A stretch of 64,000 nucleotides of DNA, taken from the NCBI RefSeq assembly GCF_040939785.1, contig NZ_CP162553.1, positions 7,211,001 through 7,275,000 of the forward strand, written 5' to 3'. Positions 34,231 to 43,015 of this stretch are shown in pieces (the first letter of the stretch is position 1; every line of letters starts with the position of its first letter). Source of the DNA: Bradyrhizobium lupini. Its GTDB lineage: Bacteria > Pseudomonadota > Alphaproteobacteria > Rhizobiales > Xanthobacteraceae. Position numbers and translations under genes: made by a program. The notes under the pieces are model-generated. The model saw nothing but the letters and a program-made list of their open reading frames with translations. It ran no database searches and had not been told where the DNA came from.

Positions 34231-34944
34231 TCAGGGACCGCGCCGCGTCTCCTCGCCATTCACCACCTCCGGCGCCATCGCTTCCCACGCGCTCGAGGCG
34301 AATTGCCGCCGCCAAGTCACGATCACCACGGTTGCCGTGGTCACGAACAACACCCAGGGGCTGACGAACCAGCCGAGATAGCCGAGTGCGAAGAAGAAGG
34401 CGCGCTGGCCGCGGTTGAAATGGCGGCCGGCGGATTCGAACAGGCGCGAGGTGCGGATCACATGAGCTTCGGCCTCCGGCGTGTCACGCTGCGAGGCTGC
34501 CGGCATGCCGCCGAACAGGATCGCGACATAGTTGAACAGGCGGTACGACCAGGCGAATTTGAAGAAGGCATAGACGCAGATCAGGACGAGGCCGACGCAT
34601 TTCAGCTCCCACATCGCCGGCGAGGTACTGAGATCGATCGGCAGCTTGCTCAAGATCGTGATCGCGTCGTTGGTCGCGTGCAGCAGCGCCAGCGCGCCGC
34701 CGAGCGCGATCAGGCTGGTGGAGGCGAAGAAGGCGGTGCCGTTCTGCAACGAGGCCATGATCTGCATGTCGACCATGCGCGCGTCGCGGTCGAGCAGCCG
34801 GCGCACCCACACCTCGCGGTAGCGGTTCATGCGCGCCGACAGGCTGTCGCGGCCATAGGCCGAATGCTCCAGCGTCAGGGCGTAGACCAGCCATTCGATG
34901 ATGAAGAAGCCGACGGCTGTGATGTCGACCCAATGCCTGCTCAT
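34231..34944 (-). CDS. DUF599 membrane protein
   Basis: The 237-residue protein has four to five hydrophobic segments, with the N-terminal WVDITAVGFFIIEWLVYALTLEHS and the central MASLQNGTAFFASTSLIALGG characteristic of DUF599. The C-terminal half includes RGQRAFFFALGYLGWFVSPW. Function is unknown. The ATG at 34942-34944 with AGGAG upstream is used instead of a longer start. It is divergent from the GST gene. Confidence 0.85.
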   Translation of the reverse strand: MSRHWVDITAVGFFIIEWLVYALTLEHSAYGRDSLSARMNRYREVWVRRLLDRDARMVDMQIMASLQNGTAFFASTSLIALGGALALLHATNDAITILSKLPIDLSTSPAMWELKCVGLVLICVYAFFKFAWSYRLFNYVAILFGGMPAASQRDTPEAEAHVIRTSRLFESAGRHFNRGQRAFFFALGYLGWFVSPWVLFVTTATVVIVTWRRQFASSAWEAMAPEVVNGEETRRGP

Positions 34945-35068
34945 GTCAGTCTCCTGGAGAGGATCGCAACGCTTGCCACGCATGGCGAGGTGCAGCAACG
35001 ATTGATTGGCGGCAGGCGATGGCGTTAAAAGCGGCTCGCTTCAAGGCGTATCGAGAAGGACTGATGAC

Positions 35069-35730
35069 ATGGCTGCGCTGAAACTCGCAATCGGCAACAA
35101 GAATTACTCGTCATGGTCGATGCGGCCTGGCTCGCGCTCCGCGCCAACGACATTCCGTTCGTGGAGACCCTCATCCCGCTCTACACCGACAATCCCGCGG
35201 ACAAGGAGCAGATCATCTCGTTCCGCCGCTCCGGCAAGGTGCCGGTGCTGGTCGATGGCGACATCACGGTGTGGGATTCGCTCAGCATCATCGAATACAT
35301 CGCCGAGCGCTATCCGGAAGTGAAGTTGTGGCCGGACGAGGCCGCCGCGCGCGCCCATGCCCGTTCGGTGTGCGCCGAGATGCATTCCGGCTTCATGGCC
35401 CTTCGCAACGAATGCGGCATGAACCTGCACCGCCCGGTGCGCCCCGTGACGCTGTCGGCGGACGCCGAGGCCAATATCGCGCGCGTACAGGAGATCTGGC
35501 GCGAATGCCGGGCCCGGTATGGCGCCAATGGACCGTTCCTGTTCGGGCGCTTCGGCGCGGCGGATGCGATGTATGCTCCGGTCGTGCACCGCTTTCGCAC
35601 CTACGCGATTGAGGTCACGCCGGAGACCAAGGCCTACATGGATACGATGCTGGCGCTTCCGGCGTTCCAGGAATGGACCCGGGACGCGCTCGCCGAAACG
35701 CTTGTCATCGAAAAGTTCGAGAACGTGTAA
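35069..35730 (+). pseudogene. Glutathione S-transferase family protein, frameshifted
   Basis: The protein of about 220 residues begins MAALKLAIGNKNYSSWSMRP, then the frame is lost. In the next frame it continues WLALRANDIPFVETLI, the normal helix-1/strand-2 of this GST subfamily, through KVPVLVDGD (cis-Pro), DSLSIIEYIAERYP and the C-terminal all-helical domain. The break is at 35126-35127, where CC should be CCC to keep the frame. AAGGA precedes the ATG. The clean homology on both sides suggests a sequencing error. Confidence 0.82.
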
Positions 35731-36057
35731 TCTGCGGTGATCGGCCTCGCTCGACGTCGAGCAAGCCGGCGGCGCTCCATGCTAGGATGGTCGGCAGGGA
35801 GAGGGACCTCACGGCCCAGGAACCGCCCAAGGTGGTGGATCACGCCAGCCCCGACGGCCGTTTGCCACATACCCCCGGAAGAACCGGTTCCAGCGGTATC
35901 GTCGGCTGACGGCATCACTCTGAAATAACTGCAAAATTCGCACGTTTGCCATGTCGCATACTGCTGGCCAAAAACGCTCGTCGCATGCTATACAGCGGCC
36001 GGGTTTCCGGCCGGCCGACGCAGTGGGACCATGGGCGTGGCAGGCGTTGTTTGAGTG
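35731..36057. other. Intergenic region with a 14-bp perfect palindrome
   Basis: The first 30 bases after the GST gene contain GCTCGACGTCGAGC (35749-35762), a perfect palindrome that could be a simple stem. The rest holds no supported gene. Confidence 0.4.
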
Positions 36058-36261
36058 ATGGAGAGGGTGTTGAAGCACAAATTCCCTATTGGCGCGCGCG
36101 TATTGTTCACCGCCAGCAATGTCGCACGCCCCGCTGCCAGCGGTTCGTATGAGGTCATCCGCCTCCTGCCGACCGATGGTGACGACTGTCAGTACCGGAT
36201 CAAGAGCTCGACCGAAGCCTTCGAACGTGTCGCCAAGGAAAGCCAGCTCGCGCTGTCCTGA
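36058..36261 (+). CDS. Small hypothetical protein (about 63-67 aa)
   Basis: The frame contains KHKFPIGARVLFTASNVARP, GSYEVIRLLPTDGDDCQYRI and a C-terminal ERVAKESQL, a beta-rich pattern of a short rhizobial protein. The start is uncertain: ATG 36058, or TTG 36070 (LKHKF), which lies better behind GGAGAGGG. Function is unknown. Confidence 0.65.
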   Translation: MERVLKHKFPIGARVLFTASNVARPAASGSYEVIRLLPTDGDDCQYRIKSSTEAFERVAKESQLALS

Positions 36262-36420
36262 AGGCCGACGCTATCCGCGCATTGGCGCGTCCCCGGGAAT
36301 TTGTATTCTGCCGCCGTCAAAAGGCCCGCTTCACCTTCAAAAGGTGGGCCGGGGGCAGTTGCCGACTCTCGGTACTCGCTTTGACCATTCGCTCTCTGCT
36401 CGCGTGAGGGGACGTCGCGC

Positions 36421-37386
36421 ATGAACTGGGCATGGGCCTCGTCGCTCGACCAAATTTGGCGCTCGCCGGCCTTTCCAATGTGGATGATGCTGGCGGCTGC
36501 CGGCTTCTTCGGGCTGATCCTCCTGGTCACGCTGCTGCGCGCCGAACGATCGGTCGCCAACGGCGCGCTGACCGTCCTTGCGCTGCTCGCCATTGCCATC
36601 GCGCTGGCTGCTGTTGTGCGCGTCGATGGACCGGCGGGGCAGACCACGCCGACCGAGGCGCGCGCACAGGCGGCGATGACCGCGAGCCTGCCGGCGTTGT
36701 CCTGTCTCGACGATCTCGCCGGCGATGCCGTGGCCATGGGCTGCGAGAAGGCGCTGTTCGGCGCGCCGGACGTGGCCGCTGCGGCCGTCTCCACGACCGC
36801 GGCCAGGATCGACCGTCTGACGGCGCTCGGCGATGCCGCGACCGCCGAGAAGAGCCTGACGCCCGACATCAAGGTGCTGCGCAAATCGCTGGAGCGTGAT
36901 CGCTATGGCTTGGTCGCGCAGGTACTGGTCGTGCGCGACGGCTGTACGCAGTTCGACTGTGCGGCCTTCCGCTCGCTGACCGACCAGCAGCAGGTCGCCG
37001 CCAACATGGATTCCCATCTCTACGACACGCTGGTCGCGCGCTACGCCCCGACCTGGAATGCGCCTGCAGCAGCGCAATCGTTGCCGGCCACTGCCGCACT
37101 TGCGGGACTGCCGCCGTCGATGCCGACGGGCAAGCCGACCAATGCCGAGTTCCCGAGTGCCTCGTCGACGCCGCCGGTCAGCATCATGAATCCCGAGCCG
37201 CCGACGCGTCAGGCGGCGCCCACCGCAAACGCGGCGGCTCCGCGCGCCCCCGCAGCGGCCTCGGCGCAGGCCGCAGCTCCCGCCGCGAAGAAGCCGCCTG
37301 CGCCGAAGGCTGCGCGGGCGCCGGCGGCAGCACCGGTTCCGCTCACGCCGCCGGCCGCGGCTGCCCCGGCTGCGGATAACAAGTAG
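36421..37386 (+). CDS. Membrane-anchored hypothetical protein with Ala/Pro-rich tail
   Basis: The 321-residue protein has two membrane helices near the N-terminus (about 19-40 and 50-70), a middle region of about 140 residues with conserved-looking Cys (LSCLDDLAGDA, MGCEKALFG, DGCTQFDCAAF) and a low-complexity Ala/Pro/Lys tail from about 215. The Cys residues could form disulfides if the region is periplasmic. I do not recognise a named family. Confidence 0.7.
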   Translation: MNWAWASSLDQIWRSPAFPMWMMLAAAGFFGLILLVTLLRAERSVANGALTVLALLAIAIALAAVVRVDGPAGQTTPTEARAQAAMTASLPALSCLDDLAGDAVAMGCEKALFGAPDVAAAAVSTTAARIDRLTALGDAATAEKSLTPDIKVLRKSLERDRYGLVAQVLVVRDGCTQFDCAAFRSLTDQQQVAANMDSHLYDTLVARYAPTWNAPAAAQSLPATAALAGLPPSMPTGKPTNAEFPSASSTPPVSIMNPEPPTRQAAPTANAAAPRAPAAASAQAAAPAAKKPPAPKAARAPAAAPVPLTPPAAAAPAADNK

Positions 37387-37428
37387 ATCGGCATTCCAAA
37401 TGCGTGGCTGTCCGGCTAATGCTGGGGC

Positions 37429-37869
37429 ATGCCACTACATCTGATCAAGCTCGCCGTCGGCTGCGAATCCGTCAAGGAATTGAAGGAGTGGACCGCCGAA
37501 CGGATGCAGACCGCCAAGAAGAAGGGTCTGCCGCAACATCACATCCACATCACCCGCATGGTGCCCAAGCGCGACGCCGAGATCCTGTCGGGCGGGTCGC
37601 TCTATTGGGTGATCAAGGGCGAGGTCGCCGCGCGCGAAAAGATCATCGGCATCGAGCCGTTCCGCGACAAGGACGGCATCGGGCGCTGCCGGATCGTGAT
37701 GCAGCCGAAGGTGATTCCGGTGTCGCCGCGGCCGATGCGCCCGTTCCAGGGCTGGCGCTATCTCGCCGACGATTCGGTGCCGCCCGATCTCGGCAAGTCC
37801 GCCGCCGGCTCGATCGCGGCGATGCCGGAGCCGATGCGGCGCGAACTGCGCGATCTCGGGCTGCTCTAA
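37429..37869 (+). CDS. DUF1489 family protein
   Basis: The 146-residue protein begins [12 protein letters not shown] and has the family core [19 protein letters not shown] segment (here [17 protein letters not shown]), [10 protein letters not shown] and [11 protein letters not shown]1489 is confined mostly to alphaproteobacteria and its role is unknown. It converges on panC with a four-base overlap of the stop regions (37866-37869). Confidence 0.88.
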   Translation: MPLHLIKLAVGCESVKELKEWTAERMQTAKKKGLPQHHIHITRMVPKRDAEILSGGSLYWVIKGEVAAREKIIGIEPFRDKDGIGRCRIVMQPKVIPVSPRPMRPFQGWRYLADDSVPPDLGKSAAGSIAAMPEPMRRELRDLGLL

Positions 37870-38717
37870 ACCGCGATATTGTCGATCAGCCGGGTGGTGC
37901 CGAGCTTGGCCGCGACCAGGATGCGCAACGGTCCGTCGTTGCGCGAGCTGACCTGTGCCAGGGTCGCTGCATGGCGCACTTCGAAATAGTCGAGCTCAAA
38001 GCCGGCCGCCGTGATCATCGCGGCACCGCGCGCCATTGCGGGCGCGACCGCTTCGCCGGCGCGAATGCGCCCGGCGCTCTCCTTCATGACGCGGTATAGC
38101 GTGGTTGCGGTCTGCCGCTCCTGTGGCGACAAATAGACGTTGCGCGAGGACATCGCGAGCCCGTCGCGCTCGCGCACGGTGCGGGAGCCGATCACCTTGA
38201 CGCCGAGCTCGAGGTCGCGGGCCATCTGCGCCACCACCCGCAACTGCTGAAAATCCTTCTCGCCGAAGATCGCGACATCCGGCCGGCACTGGGTGAACAG
38301 CTTGCCGACGACGGTGGCGACGCCGGCGAAGAAATGCGGGCGGAAGCGGTCCTCGAGGCCAGCCAGCGCCGGTCCCTCCGGCATGATGCGGGTGGCAAAG
38401 CCCTCCGGGTACATGGCCTCGGCGCCGGGATGCCAGACGATATCGACGTCCTCGGCGGCGAGCTTGGCGAGATCGGCCTTCCAGGTTCGCGGATAGGCGC
38501 CAAAATCCTCGGTCGGAGCGAACTGGGTCGGGTTGACGAAGATCGACACCACGACGCGGCTCGCGCGCCGCTTGGCCAGGCGCACCAGCGACACATGGCC
38601 GTCATGGAGCGCTCCCATGGTCGGGACCAGCGCGATCGTCGCCTTTCGCTTGCGAAGATTGTCGACGGCGCGTCGCAAGGTGGGGACCGTGCGGGCGATC
38701 AAGGGGCTGCGTGACAT
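37866..38717 (-). CDS. panC: Pantoate--beta-alanine ligase
   Basis: PanC joins pantoate and beta-alanine with ATP to give pantothenate, the coenzyme A precursor. The 283-residue protein has the nucleotide-transferase motif [14 protein letters not shown] (HxGH), [26 protein letters not shown] and [10 protein letters not shown] (KMSKS-like loop), at usual spacing and full length. panB is not next to it. The gene is preceded by a 281-base region divergent from mipZ. Confidence 0.95.
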   Translation of the reverse strand: MSRSPLIARTVPTLRRAVDNLRKRKATIALVPTMGALHDGHVSLVRLAKRRASRVVVSIFVNPTQFAPTEDFGAYPRTWKADLAKLAAEDVDIVWHPGAEAMYPEGFATRIMPEGPALAGLEDRFRPHFFAGVATVVGKLFTQCRPDVAIFGEKDFQQLRVVAQMARDLELGVKVIGSRTVRERDGLAMSSRNVYLSPQERQTATTLYRVMKESAGRIRAGEAVAPAMARGAAMITAAGFELDYFEVRHAATLAQVSSRNDGPLRILVAAKLGTTRLIDNIAV

Positions 38718-38998
38718 CAGAACTCGACGGGATTGGGAATCGACGGGCGCGTTCCGGCGCCCGGCAGGCTAACCTTAACAAGCGGCGACCATGGACGCCA
38801 TGCATCCGGATGCGGCACAGCATCCCGCGCAAAGCCGCGCAAGCGTCGCGGCATTGTGGGCTGGATCACAGACGCGAAGCGGCGCCGCGATTCATGATGA
38901 AGGTCAGCGCGCCGCGATTTGTCTTGCCTGTCACGCATTTCACTTGACCGCAGACGCGGCCAACTCGAAGATATTCGTTAGGGGTGTTGAGGATCGCG

Positions 38999-39922
38999 AT
39001 GCTTGTGCAAGCTAGCCAAGGCCAGTCCGGCTCGGCGCATGTGGTCGTGCTCGGCAACGAGAAAGGCGGCTCCGGCAAGTCGACTACCGCCCTGCACATC
39101 GCAGTCGCGCTTCTCAAAGCCGGCCAGCGCGTCGCCACCATCGACCTCGACTGCCGTCAGCAGAGCTTTACTCACTACATCGACAACCGTTCCGCCTGGG
39201 CGCGCCGAACCAAGCTCGACCTCGAACTGCCGTTGCATCGCTGCATCAAGCTTGGCGAAACGATGCAGGTTGCCGAGAACGAGAATTCGGAGTTCCTTCA
39301 GTTCATGGAGGCGGTCTCGGCGGTCGAGAGCAGCTTCGACTTCATCGTCATCGATACGCCCGGCACCGACAGCTACCTGATGCGGCTTGCGCACTCGATG
39401 GCCGACACGCTGGTGACCCCGATCAATGACAGCTTCCTCGATTTCGATGTGCTCGGCACTGTCGATCCCGCCAATTACGCGGTGACAGGCGAGAGCCACT
39501 ACGCGGAGATGGTGCGGGATGTCAGGCGCAAGCGCCGCCAGCTCGACGGTGCGACCACCGACTGGATCGTGGTGCGCAACCGCCTGTCGATGCTCGGCTC
39601 CCGCAACAAGCAGCTCGTTGCCGATGGGTTGAAGGATTTGTCGCTGCGGCTCGGCTTCCGCTACGTCGACGGCTTCGCCGAACGGGTCGTCTATCGCGAG
39701 TTCTTCCCGCGCGGTCTGACCGCGCTGGACGAGATCGACGAGGCCACGCTCGGCATGCGGCCAAATCTCGGCCATCTCACCGCACGGGAGGAGGTGACGA
39801 GCCTGCTCCGCCAGCTCAAGCTTCCGCTCGACGAGCGCGGACGTCGCCGCGCGGCCAATCGCGCCGAGTGGTTCAACCAGGTCGACAAGCCGCTCGAGGT
39901 CCACGACATCCTCGGCGCTTGA
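38999..39922 (+). CDS. mipZ: Division-site positioning ATPase MipZ
   Basis: MipZ forms polar gradients by binding ParB at chromosome origins and inhibits FtsZ, placing the division septum in many alphaproteobacteria. The 307-residue protein has the deviant Walker A EKGGSGKST (21-29), DLDCRQQSFTHYIDNR, the Walker B-like FDFIVIDTPG and the MipZ-type DFDVLGTVDP. Start ATG 38999 (GAGGA upstream) is preferred over 38984. The gene stands alone. Confidence 0.93.
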   Translation: MLVQASQGQSGSAHVVVLGNEKGGSGKSTTALHIAVALLKAGQRVATIDLDCRQQSFTHYIDNRSAWARRTKLDLELPLHRCIKLGETMQVAENENSEFLQFMEAVSAVESSFDFIVIDTPGTDSYLMRLAHSMADTLVTPINDSFLDFDVLGTVDPANYAVTGESHYAEMVRDVRRKRRQLDGATTDWIVVRNRLSMLGSRNKQLVADGLKDLSLRLGFRYVDGFAERVVYREFFPRGLTALDEIDEATLGMRPNLGHLTAREEVTSLLRQLKLPLDERGRRRAANRAEWFNQVDKPLEVHDILGA

Positions 39923-40265
39923 GGCGGCGGTACATCGCTACTTCCAGTCGATCAAGAGGCCGGTCTCCCCCGGGGAACCGAGCCCGCGCTCAACCGTTTT
40001 CACCCCGTGTTTACTGCAAAACGGAACCCGATCGAGACAGTGCGTCGGATAGTGACGTGCACCCTGACGTAGCCGTGTGAGAGCGAGATGCCCAAGAAAC
40101 GTGTGCGCCGCACAATGAAAGGGCTGCCGGTTCACAATATTTGGCCTTCCTGTCACGCGGCTGTGACATATATTAGGGAATAGGCGACCAGGGGCCGAAG
40201 AGCTCCGGAAGAACACGATTTTCAACAGGGATTCAGGCCGCAAGAGCCTGAGGCTGAGGACCAAA
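39923..40265. other. Intergenic region with operator-like TGTCAC-N6-GTGACA
   Basis: No gene is supported here. At 40151-40168 TGTCAC and GTGACA form a perfect six-base inverted repeat, which also reads TGT-N12-ACA as in PpsR sites, next to a TATATT that could be a -10 element for the hydrolase gene. The assignment of the factor is open. Confidence 0.4.
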
Positions 40266-41126
40266 ATGAAGCGTGGAATTGCCGTTCTGGTTTCGGTCAG
40301 TGCCCTCTGTGGCGTCGCCTATTTCACGGCGAGCAAGTGGGCAATCAGGCACGAGACCATCACCTTCTACGATGCCTCGCGCGACAACCGTGCGGTGCCC
40401 GTCGATATCGCGATCCGTCGTGACAAGGAAATGCAGGCCAATGCCGGCATGATCACGATGCCGGTCGCCGTGATCAACCACGGCAACACCGTCAAGAACA
40501 CCGAGTACGGCTTCCTCGCCAACATTTTCGCCGCGCGCGGCTACCTCGTCGTCAGCCCGCAGCATGATTTGCCGACCGATCCACCGATGGTGACCAAGCC
40601 CGGCGAGATCTATGTCGGCCGGCTGCCGCAGATCCTGCGCGGCGTCGCCAACATCCATCTCGCCATGCAGGAGATGAAGAAGGTTCAGCCCAACGCCGAC
40701 TACGAAAAGGTGACGATGGTCGGCCACTCCATGGGCGGCGACATCACGATGTATTTCGCCAAGCAGTATCCGGATGAGGTCAAGAAGGTCGTCACACTCG
40801 ACAATCTTCGCGTGCCCTTCGTCACCGCCGGGAAGTTCAAGATCCTGTCGTTCCGCTCCACCGATCCGCAGTTCAAGGCCGATGCGGGTGTGATCCCGAC
40901 CGACGAAGAATGCGAGAAGGCCGGCATCCAGGTCGTGAAGACCGAATTCCAGCACAACGACATGCGCGACACCGGTCCGGATGCTGCCAAGAACTCGATC
41001 CAGGGCATGCTCGACAAGTTCCTGAGCGCGACCGACAGTGAAGTGGCGCCGGTCGACACGCAATCGTCCCCGCCCAAGATTCTAGAGCCCGGGCCGGTCG
41101 CTTTGATGGCGCCCGCCAAGAGCTGA
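40266..41126 (+). CDS. Membrane-anchored or periplasmic alpha/beta hydrolase
   Basis: The 286-residue protein has an N-terminal signal anchor (about 4-22) and an alpha/beta hydrolase fold with the nucleophile elbow GHSMGGD (Ser155), an oxyanion-type INHGNTV and a C-terminal QHNDMRD that may hold the catalytic His. No lipase lid is seen. The substrate is unknown. GAGGA precedes the ATG at 40266. A TGTCAC-N6-GTGACA repeat and a likely promoter lie about 100 bases upstream. Confidence 0.8.
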   Translation: MKRGIAVLVSVSALCGVAYFTASKWAIRHETITFYDASRDNRAVPVDIAIRRDKEMQANAGMITMPVAVINHGNTVKNTEYGFLANIFAARGYLVVSPQHDLPTDPPMVTKPGEIYVGRLPQILRGVANIHLAMQEMKKVQPNADYEKVTMVGHSMGGDITMYFAKQYPDEVKKVVTLDNLRVPFVTAGKFKILSFRSTDPQFKADAGVIPTDEECEKAGIQVVKTEFQHNDMRDTGPDAAKNSIQGMLDKFLSATDSEVAPVDTQSSPPKILEPGPVALMAPAKS

Positions 41127-41247
41127 CGCCTTCCTCGTCGTCGATACCGATTTCAAAGCCTCCGCCGGCTGCCGCCTGCGGGGGCTTTGCGCATTGACCG
41201 GGCTGCATGTGCTGACCACATTAGCCGCTCACGCAAGGGTCAAGGAA

Positions 41248-41997
41248 ATGTCCGGCGAACCCATCAAACCGCGCGGCCGCGATGCCGTCTCGGCGCAACC
41301 AAGCGACGCTGTGCCGCAGGCGGGGACCTCGACCTCGGAGGACATCGCCGCCTTCGTCGCCAACGCGCGCGCGCTGTCACCGCATGCGCCCGGTGCAAAA
41401 GGGCGGCTGATCTTCGCGCTGGATGCGACGATGAGCCGGCAGCCGACCTGGGACATGGCTTGCGCGCTTCAGGCCGACATGTTCCGTGAGACCGCCGCGC
41501 TCGGCAGTCTCGACATCCGGCTCGTCTACTATCGCGGCTTCAACGAGTGCCGCGCCACGGGATGGATCTCCGACAGCGCCAGGCTGGCGGCGCTGATGAG
41601 CAAGATCGATTGCCGTGGCGGCGACACCCAGATCGGCAAGGTGCTGAGCGAGGCGCGGCGCGAGGCCGTCGCAACCGGCGTGCGCGCCGTCGTCTTCGTC
41701 GGCGACGCCATGGAGGAGAACGTCGACCAGCTCTGCGCCAAGGCAGGCGAGCTCGGCATGCTCAAAGTGCCTGTGTTCGTCTTTCAGGAAGGCCATGACG
41801 CGGTGGCCGAGAAGGCCTTTCGCGAGATCGCGCGCCTGACCGGCGGCGCTTGGTGCCGGTTCGATCCGGGCGCGGCGGCGCAGTTGCGCGAGCTGTTGCG
41901 CGCAGCCGCCGCCTACGCGGCCGGCGGACGCGAGGCGCTGTTGCAATTGGCGAAGACCGCCAGTGGCGCGGCCAGGCTGATCGGCCAGATGAAGTAG
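41248..41997 (+). CDS. VWA-domain protein, cytoplasmic
   Basis: The 249-residue product has a disordered N-terminus (1-40) and a von Willebrand A fold: RLIFALDATMSRQ (a DxTxS variant of the MIDAS), CRGGDTQIG (MIDAS Thr) and VVFVGDAMEE (Asp). No signal peptide or membrane helix is seen. ATG 41248 after AAGGA is chosen over an upstream start. VWA proteins bind partners through a metal; the partner here is unknown. It immediately precedes the J-domain gene. Confidence 0.8.
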   Translation: MSGEPIKPRGRDAVSAQPSDAVPQAGTSTSEDIAAFVANARALSPHAPGAKGRLIFALDATMSRQPTWDMACALQADMFRETAALGSLDIRLVYYRGFNECRATGWISDSARLAALMSKIDCRGGDTQIGKVLSEARREAVATGVRAVVFVGDAMEENVDQLCAKAGELGMLKVPVFVFQEGHDAVAEKAFREIARLTGGAWCRFDPGAAAQLRELLRAAAAYAAGGREALLQLAKTASGAARLIGQMK

Positions 41998-42067
41998 CGC
42001 TGGCGCGCGGTCGGCGGGGGCGCAAGGACTCGATGCTTTTTGGCGGTAGGCCGACTATATTCCGGCC

Positions 42068-42791
42068 ATGACCCTGATCGCCGGCGCTATCGCCATTATC
42101 ACCCTTTATTTGCTGCTCCAGATGTTCCGTTCGGCCAATCCGGCCGTGCTGGCACGCGCGATCAGGTTCGGTGGCGGCGTGGTGGCGCTGGCTGTCGCAG
42201 CGTTCACGGGCTTGAAGGGCGAACTGGTGGTGGCGATCCCGCTCGGGATATTCGGCGCCGGGCTCTTGGGCTGGACACCGATGGCAAACGCCGGCTTCGG
42301 CAATATCGGCGGGCTGTTCGGCGGGGGCGCGACGCGCCCGGCCGGTCAGGCCTCGCGCGTGCGCTCGCAATTCCTGGATATGCGGCTCGATCACGATTCC
42401 GGCCAGCTCGGAGGCCAGATCGTCGCCGGGCCTCACGCCGGGCGCGATCTCGATGAGTTCGATCTCGCGGCCCTGCTGGCAATGGTCCCGGCGTTCGACG
42501 CCGAGAGCGTGGCCCTACTTGAAAGCTATCTGGACCGCCGGTTTCCCGCTTGGCGTCAGAACGCGCAGAGCGATGCGGCAGGGGGCAGCGCCGCACGGTG
42601 GCGAGCGGTAAAATGACGACGGAGGAGGCCTATCAGATCCTTGGCCTGCAGCCGGGGGCGGGGCGTGACGACATCAGCCGGGCTCACAAGTCCCTGATGA
42701 AGAAACTGCATCCCGACCAGGGGGCTCGACGTATCTCGCTGCCCGTGTAAACGAGGCCAAGGATACTCTGCTTCGCACGCATAACGGCTAA
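42068..42791 (+). pseudogene. Membrane-anchored J-domain (DnaJ-type) protein, two frameshifts
   Basis: The joined product of about 241 residues has two N-terminal membrane helices, a middle acidic domain (FDLAALLAMVPAFDAES) and a C-terminal J domain with YQILGLQPGAGRDDISRAHK and the HPD motif in KLHPDQGG. It resembles the TIM14/Pam18-like DnaJ proteins of alphaproteobacteria. Frame is lost at G5 runs 42581-42585 and 42720-42724; six G at each restores one frame that ends at TAA 42789-42791. Two identical-type errors in one gene strongly suggest sequence error. Confidence 0.8.
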
Positions 42792-42963
42792 CTCCGGCAC
42801 CACGCTACAAACGCTCGTCCCGTGTGAGCTCTGCTTGCTCTGTTTGCCGTCGCCCCGATGCCCGCCATTGTCGGCGTGGTCGATCCCTTGCGTAAAGTTT
42901 TAACCGTAAATCCTTGACGAGAGGTTGTCGTGGAACAGCCTCGTCGGTCACCGCATCCCGAAA

Positions 42964-42998
42964 ATGAAAATGCCCGCGCAAGGCGCGGGCATTTTCAT
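42964..42998 (-). terminator. Perfect 15-bp hairpin terminator
   Basis: ATGAAAATGCCCGCG (42964-42978) pairs fully with CGCGGGCATTTTCAT (42984-42998) around a five-base loop, and the minus strand continues with a T-rich stretch. It lies 17 bases after the DD-carboxypeptidase stop and is also a good terminator on the plus strand for the J-domain gene. Confidence 0.85.
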
Positions 42999-43015
42999 AG
43001 GAGCGGTGCGAAAGT

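Noticed and set aside
34231..34998. Longer start for the DUF599 gene
   Set aside because: An upstream Met would add about 18 residues, but AGGAG sits exactly before the ATG at 34942-34944, and the added residues are not family-like.
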